From positions 3,457,001-3,521,000 of the forward strand of contig NZ_CP062222.1 of the NCBI RefSeq assembly GCF_017487405.1: 64,000 nucleotides of DNA, written 5' to 3'. Positions 19,454 to 28,751 of this stretch are shown one piece after another. Within the stretch, counting starts at the first letter, position 1, and each line of letters begins with the position of its first letter. The stretch is from Brevundimonas goettingensis. Lineage in GTDB: Bacteria > Pseudomonadota > Alphaproteobacteria > Caulobacterales > Caulobacteraceae. The notes below the pieces were generated by a model. It had not been told where the DNA came from, searched no databases, and saw only the letters and a list, made by a program, of their open reading frames with translations. A program made the position numbers and the translations under genes.

Positions 19454-20338
19454 TCAGCCGCGCATCAGGCGGCGGCAGAGGTCGTCCAGCTGCTCCAGCG
19501 AGCCGTAGCGGATGGTGATTTCGCCCTTGCCGCCCTTGTCGGCCAGCTGGACCTTCAGGCCCAGGGCGTCGGCCAGATCCTGCTCCAGCGCCTGAACGTC
19601 GGCCGAGCCTTCGCCCGAGGTCGCGGCGGGCCTCGACGACGCAGGCTTCGGGCCCTCGGCCGCGCGGCGGGCCAGGGCCTCGGCCTGACGGACGTTCATG
19701 CCTTCCTTGAAGACCTGTTCGGCCAGCTCGCCGGGGTTGGGGGCGGTGATCAGGGCGCGGGCGTGACCGGCGGTCAGCTTGCCATGACGGACATACCAGA
19801 GGACTTCTTCCGGCAGTTGCAGCAGGCGCAGGGTGTTGGCGACATGGCTGCGGCTCTTGCCGACGACGCCGGCGACCGTGTCCTGGGTCCGGCCGAAGCG
19901 CTCCATCAGCATCCGGTAGGCGTCGGCCTCTTCCAGCGGGTTCAGATCGGCGCGCTGGACGTTTTCAATGATTGCGACCTCGAACACCTCGACGTCGTCC
20001 ATTTCGCGCACGACGATCGGCACTTCGGTCAGGCGGGCGGCCTGGGCGGCGCGCCAGCGCCGTTCGCCGGCGATGATCTGCCACATGCCATCCTGACCCG
20101 ACTGGGTGCGGACGAGGATGGGCTGGAGGATGCCCTTGTCGCGGATCGAGGCGGTCAGTTCGTCGAGGTCTTCCTGGGTGAAGATCTTGCGCGGCTGATC
20201 CGGGTTGGGCTTGAGGCTTTCGATAGGGGCCGTCTGGATGCCGGCCGCTTGCGCGCCCGAAACAGGCACGGCTTCCGCGGCGTTTTCGCCCAGCAGGGCC
20301 GACAGGCCGCGGCCCAATCCTCTTTGACGTTCAGACAA
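19454..20338 (-). CDS. parB: Chromosome partitioning protein ParB
   Basis: ParB is a CTP-dependent DNA clamp that loads at parS and spreads. The protein has 294 residues. It appears to start at a TTG (20338, reading SERQRGLGRGLSALLGE after the initiator); no in-frame ATG would keep the conserved N-terminus that stimulates ParA. The CTP-binding motifs include GERRWRA (about 93-99) and ENVQRADLNPLEE (about 123-135), the helix-turn-helix is around VVGKSRSHVANTLRLL (about 160-175), and the C-terminal dimer domain is the last 45 residues. The gene lies 27 bases after parA, and parS sites lie upstream in the same block. Confidence 0.97.
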   Translation of the reverse strand: MSERQRGLGRGLSALLGENAAEAVPVSGAQAAGIQTAPIESLKPNPDQPRKIFTQEDLDELTASIRDKGILQPILVRTQSGQDGMWQIIAGERRWRAAQAARLTEVPIVVREMDDVEVFEVAIIENVQRADLNPLEEADAYRMLMERFGRTQDTVAGVVGKSRSHVANTLRLLQLPEEVLWYVRHGKLTAGHARALITAPNPGELAEQVFKEGMNVRQAEALARRAAEGPKPASSRPAATSGEGSADVQALEQDLADALGLKVQLADKGGKGEITIRYGSLEQLDDLCRRLMRG

Positions 20339-20365
20339 GTCTTTGTTCCGTTTTTTCTATTGTTT

Positions 20366-21199
20366 TCAGGCGGCGGCCGGTTCGGCGCGGCGGCGGCGTT
20401 CGCGGCCGACCACCTCCTTGGCGAGGCGGAGATAGGCCTGGCTGCCGGTGCATTTCAGATCGTAGATCAGCACCGGCTTGCCGAAGGACGGCGCCTCCGA
20501 CACCCGGACGTTCCGCGGGATGACCGCGTCATAAACCTTGTCGCCGAAATGGCCGCGCACATCGGCGGCGACCTGGCCGGACAGGGCGTTGCGGCGATCG
20601 TACATGGTCAGGACCAAGCCCTGGATTTCCAGCGCCGGATTCAATGATTGACGGACCATGTCGATGGTTTTCATCAACTGTGTCAGCCCCTCCAGAGCGA
20701 AGAATTCACACTGCAACGGCACCAGCACGCCGTCGGCCGCCGCCATGGCGTTCAGCGTCAACAGGTTCAGCGAAGGCGGACAATCAATCAGGACGTAGTC
20801 ATAGGGCTCCGGGTCATACCCGGTACGACCGTTGGCCTGCGCCTCCAGCGCATCGCGCAGACGATAGGAACGGCGGTCCGCCTGGCTCAACTCGATTTCC
20901 ACGCCCGACATGTCGGCGTCGGCAGGGATGATATGCAGACCCGGTACGGCCGTCGGTACTGCCGCGTCGTGGATCGAGCGGCCGTCGACGACAACGTCAT
21001 AGATGGTGATCCGGCGCGTTTCACGTGGAACACCCAGCCCCGTGGAGGCATTGCCCTGAGGGTCCATGTCTACGATCAGAACCTTTTCGCCGATTGCGGC
21101 CAGGGCCGTGCCCAGATTGATCGCGGTCGTCGTCTTGCCGACCCCGCCCTTCTGGTTGGAGACGGCGAGGACGCGGGTCTTCTTTTCGGACTCAGGCAT
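20366..21199 (-). CDS. parA: Chromosome partitioning ATPase ParA
   Basis: ParA forms the nucleoid-bound ATPase gradient that moves ParB-parS. The protein has 277 residues from ATG 21199 (MPESEKKTRVLAVSNQ). The deviant Walker A motif KGGVGKTTT is at 17-25, the A' motif VDMDPQGNASTGLG follows at about 47-60, and Walker B is YVLIDCPPSLN. The frame is open for 71 codons upstream inside rsmG, but the first family residue is at 21199. It overlaps the rsmG end by 8 bases. A degenerate parS lies inside the gene. Confidence 0.97.
   Translation of the reverse strand: MPESEKKTRVLAVSNQKGGVGKTTTAINLGTALAAIGEKVLIVDMDPQGNASTGLGVPRETRRITIYDVVVDGRSIHDAAVPTAVPGLHIIPADADMSGVEIELSQADRRSYRLRDALEAQANGRTGYDPEPYDYVLIDCPPSLNLLTLNAMAAADGVLVPLQCEFFALEGLTQLMKTIDMVRQSLNPALEIQGLVLTMYDRRNALSGQVAADVRGHFGDKVYDAVIPRNVRVSEAPSFGKPVLIYDLKCTGSQAYLRLAKEVVGRERRRRAEPAAA
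21018..21031. promoter_or_regulatory. parS: Degenerate parS site inside parA
   Basis: GTTTCACGTGGAAC matches 13 of 14 bases of the palindrome GTTTCACGTGAAAC. It lies in parA at the codons for Val-Pro-Arg-Glu-Thr. Confidence 0.65.
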
Positions 21200-21824
21200 G
21201 TTTACGCTTTTGGGGGCCACGGCGAAGGGTCCTGACGGTGACGATACGACCGCGGGGATCGCTGCGGGAGACGGAGAGGTCAGCCTCCAGATGCCAGACC
21301 TTGGCCGCTTCCCGCAACTCCGCCTCGGCCTTCTCTCCCTTGAGAAACACAGCTTGTGCACCGCGAGAGAGGTAGGGCTGTGCATAACCCAGAAGCTTCT
21401 CCATCGAGGCAACGGCGCGGGCGGTAACGACGTCCACCGTGACCGACTGCTCCTCGGCGCGCCCCCAGATGACGGTCGCCGGCAGGGCCAGTTCGTCGAC
21501 GATCGTCTGCAGGAACCGGCAGCGTTTCTGCAGGGAGTCGATCAGCCAAACATGCGCCCCGGGCCGACCCTTCAACAAGATGGCGAGGACCACACCCGGG
21601 AAACCGGCTCCGGCCCCAAGGTCGGCCCAAGTCCTGGCCTCGGGCGCCAAATTCAGCAACTGGGCCGAGTCCCAGGCGTGACGGTTCCAGAAGTCGGGGA
21701 TGGAGTCCGGCCCGACGAGGTTCATGACTTCATTGGCCTCGGTCAGCCGCTCGAGGAAGACGGCGAGGTCGGCCATGCGCTCCGGCGCGGCGCCGGTCAG
21801 GGTCTGGAATTCGGAAGGCGTCAT
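21192..21824 (-). CDS. rsmG: 16S rRNA (guanine527-N7)-methyltransferase
   Basis: RsmG (GidB) methylates G527 in the 530 loop of 16S rRNA; its loss gives low-level streptomycin resistance in other bacteria. The protein has 210 residues, the usual length. The SAM-binding glycine loop is WADLGAGAGFPGVVLA (about 67-82) and the second acidic strand is HVWLIDSLQKRC (about 92-103). It lies between mnmG and parA, with one base separating it from mnmG and an 8-base overlap with parA, so the genes form one operon. Confidence 0.97.
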   Translation of the reverse strand: MTPSEFQTLTGAAPERMADLAVFLERLTEANEVMNLVGPDSIPDFWNRHAWDSAQLLNLAPEARTWADLGAGAGFPGVVLAILLKGRPGAHVWLIDSLQKRCRFLQTIVDELALPATVIWGRAEEQSVTVDVVTARAVASMEKLLGYAQPYLSRGAQAVFLKGEKAEAELREAAKVWHLEADLSVSRSDPRGRIVTVRTLRRGPQKRKHA

Positions 21825-21825
21825 G

Positions 21826-23712
21826 TCAGGCGGCGGCTTCGGTCCGCGCGCCCTTGCGGACGTGGGACAGCAGCGCGGTCAGGGCTCCGGGCGTCATGCC
21901 TTCGATCCGGCCCGCCTGCCCCAGAGTTTGCGGCTGGATGAGAGACAGCTTCTCGCGCACCTCGTTCGAGAGACCGCCGATGGCGCCATAGTCGAGATTG
22001 CGCGGCAGCTTCAGCTGTTCCTCACGGCGCAGGGCCTCTGCGTCGGCGGCCTGACGGTCGAGATAGCCGGCATAGCCCGCGTCGATCTGGACCTGTTCCC
22101 GGACGGCGGCAGACCAGCTGGCGATGGCCGGATGCTGGGCCTCGAAGGCGGTCAGGTCGACGCCGGGATAGGCCAGCAGATCGCGCATCGACCGTCGCTG
22201 ACCGTCGGAGTTGACGGCGATGCCGAGGGCTTGCGCCTCCTTCGGGGTGTATCGGGTCTCGCGGGCGAGGGTCATGGCCTCGCCCAGGGCGGCGGCCTTG
22301 GCCCCGAAGGCGCTCGCTCTTTCACGTGAAACAACGCCCGCCGCGATCCCGATCGGGGTCAGCCGCTGGTCGGCGTTGTCGGCGCGCAGGGTCAGACGAT
22401 ATTCGGCCCGGCTGGTGAACATCCGATAGGGCTCGGTGACTCCCCGGGTCACCAGGTCGTCGATCATCACCCCGATATAGGCCTGGTCGCGGCCGAGGAT
22501 GATGGGATCCGAACCGGCGGCGGCGCGGGCGGCGTTCAGGCCGGCGATGAGGCCTTGCGCCCCCGCCTCCTCGTAGCCCGTGGTGCCGTTGATCTGACCG
22601 GCCAGATAGAGGCCGGGCCGCCGCTTGACCTCCAGCGCCGGGGTCAGTTCGCGCGGGTCGACGTAGTCGTATTCGATGGCGTAGCCGAAGCGGAAGACCT
22701 CGACCGTCTCCAGCCCCGGCATGGTGCGCAGGAAGGCCAGCTGGGTCTCCGGCGAGACCGAGGTCGAAATCCCGTTCGGATAGACGGTCGGGTCGTCCAG
22801 ACCCTCGGGCTCGAGGAAGACCTGGTGCGAGGTCTTGTCGGCGAACCGGACCACCTTGTCCTCGATCGAGGGGCAGTAGCGCGGCCCGCGGCCGGTCAGA
22901 TGGCCGCCATAGACGGCGCTCTCGCCGAGGTTGGCGGCGATGATCCGGTGTGTCTCTTCATTGGTCGAGGTGATGCCGCAGGCGATCTGGGGCACCTCGA
23001 TCCGGTCGGTCAGGAAGCTGAAGGGCACGGGCTCGTCATCGGCGGCCTGCATCTCCAGCCAGTCCCAGCCGATGGTGCGGCCGTCGAGGCGGGCGGGGGT
23101 GCCGGTCTTGAGGCGACCCATCTGCAGGCCAGCCCCATAGAGGTCGGCAGCCATTCCGGTCGAGGGGTCCTCGCCGTGACGTCCCGCCGGAATACGCTCG
23201 TCACCGCGATGGATGACGCCGTTGAGGAAGGTGCCCGTGGTCAGGACGACGGCGGCGGCGCGGATCTGTTCGCCGCCGAGGGTGGTGACGCCGACGACGC
23301 GGTCGCCGTCCATGATCAGGCCCTCGGCGGTGCCGGCCATCAGGGTCAGGTTTGGAGTTCGGGCCAGCTCGGCCTGCATGGCTTCGCGATACAGACGGCG
23401 GTCGATCTGGCTGCGCGGCCCTTGGACGGCGGCCCCCTTGGAGCGGTTCAGCAGGCGGAACTGGATGCCGGAGACATCGCCCAGCCGGCCCATGACGCCG
23501 TCCAGCGCGTCGATCTCGCGCACCAGATGGCCCTTGCCCAGACCGCCGATGGCCGGGTTGCAGGACATCTCTCCCACCGTCTCCAGCTTCTGGGTGAGCA
23601 GGAGGGTGCGGGCGCCGGCGCGCGCCGAGGCCGCCGCGGCCTCACAGCCGGCGTGGCCGCCGCCGATGACGATGACGTCGAAATTGTTGGGATTGGGCAT
23701 GGCGCGGGACAT
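21826..23712 (-). CDS. mnmG: tRNA 5-carboxymethylaminomethyl uridine synthesis protein MnmG
   Basis: MnmG (GidA) is the FAD partner of MnmE in wobble-uridine (U34) modification. The protein has 628 residues from ATG 23712; an in-frame ATG at 23700 ([18 protein letters not shown]) is equally plausible, as neither has a clear ribosome site. Motifs are [12 protein letters not shown] (about 16-27), [16 protein letters not shown] (about 58-73), and the family pattern CPSIEDK near 278. A helical C-terminal domain binds MnmE. A near-perfect parS lies within the gene at 22319, and a perfect one directly upstream at 23748. Confidence 0.97.
   Translation of the reverse strand: MSRAMPNPNNFDVIVIGGGHAGCEAAAASARAGARTLLLTQKLETVGEMSCNPAIGGLGKGHLVREIDALDGVMGRLGDVSGIQFRLLNRSKGAAVQGPRSQIDRRLYREAMQAELARTPNLTLMAGTAEGLIMDGDRVVGVTTLGGEQIRAAAVVLTTGTFLNGVIHRGDERIPAGRHGEDPSTGMAADLYGAGLQMGRLKTGTPARLDGRTIGWDWLEMQAADDEPVPFSFLTDRIEVPQIACGITSTNEETHRIIAANLGESAVYGGHLTGRGPRYCPSIEDKVVRFADKTSHQVFLEPEGLDDPTVYPNGISTSVSPETQLAFLRTMPGLETVEVFRFGYAIEYDYVDPRELTPALEVKRRPGLYLAGQINGTTGYEEAGAQGLIAGLNAARAAAGSDPIILGRDQAYIGVMIDDLVTRGVTEPYRMFTSRAEYRLTLRADNADQRLTPIGIAAGVVSRERASAFGAKAAALGEAMTLARETRYTPKEAQALGIAVNSDGQRRSMRDLLAYPGVDLTAFEAQHPAIASWSAAVREQVQIDAGYAGYLDRQAADAEALRREEQLKLPRNLDYGAIGGLSNEVREKLSLIQPQTLGQAGRIEGMTPGALTALLSHVRKGARTEAAA
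22319..22332. promoter_or_regulatory. parS: Degenerate parS site inside mnmG
   Basis: CTTTCACGTGAAAC matches 13 of 14 bases of the parS palindrome, within the mnmG coding region. Confidence 0.7.
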
Positions 23713-23747
23713 AGTGGAAATGGGCTCGAAAATCTACCGAGGGCGGC

Positions 23748-23761
23748 GTTTCACGTGAAAC
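23748..23761. promoter_or_regulatory. parS: parS centromere site between mnmE and mnmG
   Basis: GTTTCACGTGAAAC is a perfect 14-base palindrome and an exact match to the conserved bacterial parS core. It lies in the 58-base gap between mnmE and mnmG, about 6.3 kb from the predicted origin. Confidence 0.92.
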
Positions 23762-23770
23762 GCGGCGCCC

Positions 23771-25075
23771 TCACTTTCCGATACAGAAGGTCGAAAACAC
23801 CTCGCCGAGAACGTCCTCGACGCCGATGGCGCCGGTGACCCGGGCCAGGGCTTCGGCGGCGCGACGCAGATCGTCGCCCGCCATCTCGGGGGCTCGATGG
23901 AGAGCGGCGCGCCCGGCCTCGACGGCGGACAGGGCCTCGGTGAGGCGGCGGCGGTGTCTTTCACGTGTAACCGCCGGGAAGTCGGCGCCCGAAAGATCCC
24001 GGGCCAGACGGGCGGCGATCCAGTCGTGCAGCGCGGACAGGCCCTCCCCGCTTGCCGTGCTGACGGTCAGGACCTGATCGGCTTCCACAGAAGCGGCGCC
24101 CAGATCGGCTTTGGTCAGGACGACCAGATCCTCGGACTTCGCAAATTCCGCCGCGACGCCGTCGGGATCGCCGGGGGCGCGGACCCACAGACGCAGATCG
24201 GCCTCGGCGGCGCGAGCCCGGGCTCGGCGGACCCCCTCGGCCTCGACCGGATCATCGCTCTCGCGCAGGCCCGCCGTGTCGGACAGGGTGACCGCATAGC
24301 CGCCGATGACCAGTTCGGCGTCGAGGACATCGCGCGTCGTGCCGGCGATGGGGGTGACGATCGCCGCTTCCCGTTCTACCAGAGCGTTGAACAGTGACGA
24401 CTTGCCGGCATTGGTCTCGCCGATCAGGACGATGCGATAACCCTCGCGAACGCGCCTCCCCCGGTCCGCGTCAGACAAGGCCGCACGCAGATCGGCAGCC
24501 AGAACGTCGAGCACCGGCCCGGCGGTGCGCGCCAGATTGTCGGGCACATCCTCGTCCGGGAAGTCGATCTCCGCCTCAACGAGAGCCAGGGCCTTGAGCA
24601 GGTCGCGGCGGAAACCTGCATAGGTCTGGGACAGGGCGCCGTCGAGCTGACCCAATGCCTGCCCCGCTTGGGCCGTCGTCTCGGCGTCGATCAGATCGGC
24701 GACCGCCTCGGCTTGGGCCAGATCCATCCGGCCGTTCTCGAAGGCGCGACGCGTGAACTCGCCCGGCTCGGCTGGGCGGAGGCCAAGCGCGATCAGGGCG
24801 CTGGACGCCGCCTCGACGACGCCCCGGCCACCATGAAGATGCAGTTCGGCGCAGTCCTCGCCCGTATAGGAGTTCGGCCCGGGGAAGCGGAGGACCAGCG
24901 CCTGGTCGATGACTGCATCGCCGTGGGTCAGGGTGCGCAGCGAAGCCAGACGCGGCTTCAGCCCGCCCGCGCCGAGGCCGGTCAGGCTGGCGTCGGTCTC
25001 AGGGCCCGACAGGCGAAGAATGGCGATGGCGCCTCGGCCCGGCGGGGTGGCGAGAGCGAAGATGGTGTGGTTCAT
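23771..25075 (-). CDS. mnmE: tRNA modification GTPase MnmE
   Basis: MnmE (TrmE) is a potassium-dependent GTPase that forms the MnmEG complex for modifying U34 of tRNAs. The protein has 434 residues. An N-terminal tetrahydrofolate-binding domain (about 1-115) and helical domains surround the inserted G domain: G1 GETNAGKSSLFNAL near 216-229, G2/G3 GTTRDV and DTAGLRE, and G4 LTKADL. The protein ends with the diagnostic F-C-I-G-K, whose Cys is essential in homologues. It has a separate start, but lies in line with mnmG and rsmG-parAB. Confidence 0.97.
   Translation of the reverse strand: MNHTIFALATPPGRGAIAILRLSGPETDASLTGLGAGGLKPRLASLRTLTHGDAVIDQALVLRFPGPNSYTGEDCAELHLHGGRGVVEAASSALIALGLRPAEPGEFTRRAFENGRMDLAQAEAVADLIDAETTAQAGQALGQLDGALSQTYAGFRRDLLKALALVEAEIDFPDEDVPDNLARTAGPVLDVLAADLRAALSDADRGRRVREGYRIVLIGETNAGKSSLFNALVEREAAIVTPIAGTTRDVLDAELVIGGYAVTLSDTAGLRESDDPVEAEGVRRARARAAEADLRLWVRAPGDPDGVAAEFAKSEDLVVLTKADLGAASVEADQVLTVSTASGEGLSALHDWIAARLARDLSGADFPAVTRERHRRRLTEALSAVEAGRAALHRAPEMAGDDLRRAAEALARVTGAIGVEDVLGEVFSTFCIGK
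23958..23971. promoter_or_regulatory. parS: Weak parS-like site inside mnmE
   Basis: CTTTCACGTGTAAC matches 12 of 14 bases of the parS palindrome, including the central TTCACGTG. Whether ParB binds it is uncertain. Confidence 0.45.
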
Positions 25076-25080
25076 GGGAG

Positions 25081-25206
25081 AACTCTCCTCCCCATCGCTC
25101 CGCGATGGGAGGTGGCTCGGAGCGGAGCGGCGAGACGGAGGGGGTTCTTAGAGACGGCGCCCCTCCACCGCTTCGCGGCCCCTCCCCATTGCGTGGGGAG
25201 GAGACA
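25081..25206. repeat. Dispersed palindromic repeat, copy 2
   Basis: The copy begins CTCTCCTCCCCATCGC and ends TGGGGAGGAGAC, so the ends are inverted copies. Inside are GAGACGGAGGGG and CCCTCCACCGCTTCGCGG, shared with the copy at 19107-19250. It fills the gap between mnmE and the DUF6489 gene. I recall this type as widespread in Caulobacter and other alphaproteobacteria. Confidence 0.85.
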
Positions 25207-25440
25207 TTATTTGGAAGTTGTCGTCGCGGCGTCCATCAGGCGGCGGAACTGGTCCTGGGCGGTCAGGCCGAAACTGGTCCAGGACTTCATCAGCTCTTCC
25301 GGCTGCATGGCCGAGACGTTGGCGTCCATCCGCTTTTTCATCTCTTCGACCAGATGATCGTTGAGCGAGGTGACGTCTGGAAGGCCGAGAAAGGCGCGGG
25401 CTTCGGCGGGTTCGCACTCGATGTTGATGGTGACCTTCAT
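25207..25440 (-). CDS. DUF6489-family protein
   Basis: This is a 77-residue cytoplasmic protein, MKVTINIECEPAEARAFLG..., with an initial strand that includes a typical acidic CEPAEAR turn, then helices rich in Met and Lys. It matches my recollection of DUF6489, a conserved small alphaproteobacterial family usually found next to mnmE or rho. Its function is unknown. The start is ATG 25440. A perfect parS lies 28 bases upstream. Confidence 0.8.
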   Translation of the reverse strand: MKVTINIECEPAEARAFLGLPDVTSLNDHLVEEMKKRMDANVSAMQPEELMKSWTSFGLTAQDQFRRLMDAATTTSK

Positions 25441-25467
25441 CGCCTTGCTCCATTTCCGGGACCCGAT

Positions 25468-25481
25468 GTTTCACGTGAAAC
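25468..25481. promoter_or_regulatory. parS: parS centromere site between the DUF6489 gene and rho
   Basis: GTTTCACGTGAAAC is a second perfect parS palindrome, in the 88-base gap between the DUF6489 gene and rho, about 4.6 kb from the predicted origin. Confidence 0.92.
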
Positions 25482-25528
25482 TACGTATTACCCGGCCATA
25501 CCATCGCTCGCCCAATGGCGCTCGTCGA

Positions 25529-26965
25529 TCAGGTGTTCATCGACTGGAAGAAGTCGCCGTTGTTCTTGGACTGACGCAGCTTGTCGAGCAGGAACTCGAT
25601 GGCGTCCTGCGGACCCATGGGGTTCAGGATGCGACGCAGGACATAGGTCTTGGTCAGCTGTTCCTTCGGCGTGATCAGCTCTTCCTTGCGGGTGCCCGAC
25701 TTGAGCACGTCGATGGCCGGGAAGATGCGCTTGTCGGCGACCTTGCGATCCAGGACGATTTCCGAGTTACCGGTGCCCTTGAACTCTTCGAAGATCACTT
25801 CGTCCATGCGCGAGCCCGTGTCGATCAGGGCCGTGGCGATGATGGTCAGGGAGCCGCCCTGCTCCACATTGCGCGCCGCGCCGAAGAAGCGCTTGGGCCG
25901 TTGCAGGGCGTTGGCGTCGACGCCACCGGTCAGGACCTTGCCCGACGAAGGAACGGTGGCGTTATAGGCGCGGCCCAGACGGGTGACCGAGTCGAGCAGG
26001 ATGACGACATCGCGCTTGTGTTCAACCAGGCGCTTGGCCTTTTCGATCACCATCTCGGCGACGGCGACGTGGCGGCTGGCCGGCTCGTCGAAGGTCGAGG
26101 CCACGACCTCCCCCTTCACGGTGCGCTGCATGTCGGTGACTTCTTCCGGACGTTCGTCGATCAGCAGGACGATGAGGAAGACCTCGGGGTGGTTCTTCTC
26201 GATCGACTTCGCGATGTTCTGCAGCATCACCGTCTTGCCGACGCGCGGCGGGGCGACGATCAGGCAGCGCTGGCCCTTGCCGAGCGGGGCGACGATGTCG
26301 ATGACCCGGCCCGAACGGTCCTTCAGGGTCGGATCCTGGATTTCCATGTGCAACCGCTCGTCGGGATAGAGCGGGGTCAGGTTGTCGAACAGGACCTTGG
26401 TCGAGACCGTTTCCGGATCCTCGAAATTGATCGTGTCGACCTTGAGCAGGGCGAAGTAACGCTCGCCCTCGCGCGGGCCGCGGACGGCGCCGTGAACGGT
26501 GTCGCCGTTGCGCAGGCCGAAGCGGCGAATCTGCGAGGGCGAGACATAGATATCGTCCGGACCCGGAAGATAGTTGGCGCCCGGGCTGCGCAGGAAGCCG
26601 AAGCCGTCGGAGAGGATTTCGAGCACGCCGTCGGCGATGATCTCGACCTCTTCATCGGCCAGGGCCTTGAGGATGGCGAACAGCAGATCCTGTTTGCGCA
26701 GGTTGCCGGCGTTCTCGATCTCGAGCTGTTCGGCGAAGGCGACCAGTTCGGCCGGCGTCTTGTCGTTCAGTTCCTGCAGGGTGATGCGGCCGGAAGGGAC
26801 GACGGCTTCGCCCTCCTCCTCGTCTTCCGCCTCGGCGGCCTCGATGGCGCTCTGGGCGGCGGCGATTTCTTCCGCGGTGTTTTCGGAGGCCCCGTTTTCG
26901 GAGCTCAGCCCTTCGAGCGCTTCGGCTTCGGGGGTGGTAGGGTCGGTGTCGCGAACGTCGGTCAT
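25529..26965 (-). CDS. rho: Transcription termination factor Rho
   Basis: Rho is the hexameric RNA-dependent ATPase that ends factor-dependent transcripts. The protein has 478 residues from ATG 26965 ([11 protein letters not shown]); 12 more codons are open upstream. An acidic N-terminal extension of about 55 residues (rich in Glu, Ala, Asp) precedes the Rho_N helix domain ([19 protein letters not shown]) and the RNA-binding cold-shock domain (about 100-170). The ATPase core follows with Walker [14 protein letters not shown] near 232-244 and the R-loop. The 251-base leader upstream contains a structured repeat at its far end but no ORF; rho leaders are often autoregulated. Confidence 0.97.
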   Translation of the reverse strand: MTDVRDTDPTTPEAEALEGLSSENGASENTAEEIAAAQSAIEAAEAEDEEEGEAVVPSGRITLQELNDKTPAELVAFAEQLEIENAGNLRKQDLLFAILKALADEEVEIIADGVLEILSDGFGFLRSPGANYLPGPDDIYVSPSQIRRFGLRNGDTVHGAVRGPREGERYFALLKVDTINFEDPETVSTKVLFDNLTPLYPDERLHMEIQDPTLKDRSGRVIDIVAPLGKGQRCLIVAPPRVGKTVMLQNIAKSIEKNHPEVFLIVLLIDERPEEVTDMQRTVKGEVVASTFDEPASRHVAVAEMVIEKAKRLVEHKRDVVILLDSVTRLGRAYNATVPSSGKVLTGGVDANALQRPKRFFGAARNVEQGGSLTIIATALIDTGSRMDEVIFEEFKGTGNSEIVLDRKVADKRIFPAIDVLKSGTRKEELITPKEQLTKTYVLRRILNPMGPQDAIEFLLDKLRQSKNNGDFFQSMNT

Positions 26966-27174
26966 GTCAGGATAGCACCCGGCCTCGCGCCCGGACGCCA
27001 TAAAGGCGCGGGACGAAGAGGCGTTGGAAAAAGTCTGGCCTTGCGGCCGAAGGGAGTTGCGACGGGCTCCGGCGGGTCGAACCAGCCGGCGTCGCGCAGA
27101 GAGGGGGACCGTGGGCGGATCGCGCCTCGCGGTTCACCGGCAGCGAAACCACGAAACGCCCCACAAGGTCAAGC

Positions 27175-27217
27175 GGTGCTCAAGCCGCGAGGCTCCGCGA
27201 GCCGAGCGGTAGCGCCC
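27175..27217 (+). repeat. Short structured intergenic repeat, copy C
   Basis: In blocks the element reads GGTGCTCAAG / CCGCGA / stem GGCTC / loop CGC / stem GAGCC / GAGCGG / TAGCGCCC. The inner stem differs from copies A (9227) and B (63303) at most positions but remains fully complementary. The outer arms pair with one G-T wobble. It lies at the end of hemJ, upstream of rho, and its last base is the last base of the hemJ stop codon. Confidence 0.7.
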
Positions 27218-27684
27218 TACGAAAAGCTCCACTCCGTCGTCACCGACAACACCATGATGATGGCCAGAACGAAGGGGATCTCATTGGTCATGCGCCAGAA
27301 TTTCGAGGTGCGGACCGAGGTTCCGGCGGCGATGCGCTTGCGCTCGGCGGAGAGATAGCCGTGCCAGCCGTAGAGCAGGACGACCCCGACCAGCTTGGTG
27401 ATCATCCACGGCTGGGCGAGGAACGCCGCGCCGCGCATCTGGATGTCGAGATGGACCAGCCAGGCGCCGAAGATGAAGACGAGGATCGAGGCCGGATTGA
27501 TGATGATCTTCATCAACCGCCCCTGCCAGGTCCGCAGCAGGGTCTGCATCTCGGACTTCAGCGGTTCGAGCTTGGCGTTCTGTTCGGCGTCATAGGCGAA
27601 CAGGCGCGGGAGGAAAAGCAGACCGGCCATCCAGGCGATCACCGCCAGGATGTGGAGGCCGCGGGCAAGATCGTATTGGTTCAT
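27217..27684 (-). CDS. hemJ: Protoporphyrinogen oxidase HemJ
   Basis: HemJ is the membrane protoporphyrinogen IX oxidase of heme synthesis in bacteria lacking HemG or HemY. The protein has 155 residues from ATG 27684, which overlaps the hemH stop as ATGA. The conserved His lies in LARGLHILAVIAWMAG (about 6-21). There are four membrane helices, and TRWxGxLMKII and MITKLxxV segments with the second set of conserved residues. It completes a hemE-hemH-hemJ operon reading away from the origin. Confidence 0.92.
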   Translation of the reverse strand: MNQYDLARGLHILAVIAWMAGLLFLPRLFAYDAEQNAKLEPLKSEMQTLLRTWQGRLMKIIINPASILVFIFGAWLVHLDIQMRGAAFLAQPWMITKLVGVVLLYGWHGYLSAERKRIAAGTSVRTSKFWRMTNEIPFVLAIIMVLSVTTEWSFS

Positions 27685-28751
27685 GCGGCTCTCTCCTGAT
27701 GCTGAAACGGACAGGCTTTCCAACTCGCCCGGCAGCCCGGACCATAGGGGGCGACGCCGGTGCGGCCCAGCGATGCGACCACCGCGTCGGACAGCATGGC
27801 GATGAAGGGTTCAGACAGGCTGACCGTGGGGGTGCGGATATAGGGCGCGACGCCCGTCCGCTCGGCCAGATGGCGATATTCGATGTCGAGCTCGACCAGG
27901 GTCTCGATGTGTTCGGAGACGAAGGCGACAGGGACGACCACGGCCCCGACCCCGTCGCGGCCGGCCTCCGCGATGGCCTCGGGCGTTGAGGGGCCTAGCC
28001 ATTTCATCGGCCCGACCCGGCTCTGGTAGCAGATGCGGTGATCGACCTCGCCAAGCCGGGCGACGATGGCGGCGACGGTCGTTTCGATCTGCTCCTGATA
28101 GGGATCACCTTTCGCCACCAGCTTCTCGGGGATGCCGTGGGCGGAAAACAGGATACGGATCGGACGGTCTCTAGTCTCGGCCAGGATCGACCGGATCTCT
28201 TCGGCCTGAGTCTCGATCCAGCCGCCGCCTTGCGGATAACAGCAGATGGCCCGCGACCGCCCGGATCCGGCATAGGCTTCGCGCCAGGCCTTGAGCGAGG
28301 ACTGGGTCGTGGTCGTGGAGAACTGGGGATAGAGGGGCAGCAGCACCACCTCGTCCGGGCCGAAGGCGGCGACGTCGACGGCGGTCTCTTCCGTCAGCGG
28401 ATGCCAGTAGCGCATGGCGATGAAGGTCTGGACCTCGTCGCCGGGCAGGGCCGAGGCCAGAACCGCTTCCAGAGCAGAGGCCTGTCGGCGGGTCTCGGAC
28501 AGCAGGGGCGAACCGCCGCCCGCGTCCATCATCGCATAGTTGGCCTGGGCCGAAGTTTCCCGCCGCGAGGAGATCAGCTTCGCCAGCCGGGTTCGCAGAA
28601 AGCCGGGCAGGCCGATGATGGCCGGGTCGTTGAACAGGTTGAACAGGAAGGGCTTCACCGAGGCGGCGTCGTCCGGCCCGCCCAGATTGAACAGCACCAC
28701 CGCGATCCGGCGACCGCCCTGCCCTGCCTCGGCCAAAGATGCGGAAGCCAT
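27681..28751 (-). CDS. hemH: Ferrochelatase
   Basis: HemH inserts ferrous iron into protoporphyrin IX, the last step of heme b synthesis. The protein has 356 residues from ATG 28751, which overlaps the hemE stop as TAATG. The core matches the family: VVLFNLGGPDDAASVKPFL near 17-35, a QYPQF-like LLPLYPQFSTTT, the catalytic His in ILFSAHGIPE, and the Glu-containing PVAFVSEHIETL. It lacks the C-terminal iron-sulfur Cys set of some bacterial enzymes, although Cys occurs near the end (GCRASWKACPF). Confidence 0.96.
   Translation of the reverse strand: MASASLAEAGQGGRRIAVVLFNLGGPDDAASVKPFLFNLFNDPAIIGLPGFLRTRLAKLISSRRETSAQANYAMMDAGGGSPLLSETRRQASALEAVLASALPGDEVQTFIAMRYWHPLTEETAVDVAAFGPDEVVLLPLYPQFSTTTTQSSLKAWREAYAGSGRSRAICCYPQGGGWIETQAEEIRSILAETRDRPIRILFSAHGIPEKLVAKGDPYQEQIETTVAAIVARLGEVDHRICYQSRVGPMKWLGPSTPEAIAEAGRDGVGAVVVPVAFVSEHIETLVELDIEYRHLAERTGVAPYIRTPTVSLSEPFIAMLSDAVVASLGRTGVAPYGPGCRASWKACPFQHQERAA

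Noticed and set aside
25361..27358. Plus-strand open frame of 665 codons opposite rho
   Set aside because: Rho on the minus strand has all family motifs; the plus-strand frame is antisense shadow with no domain.
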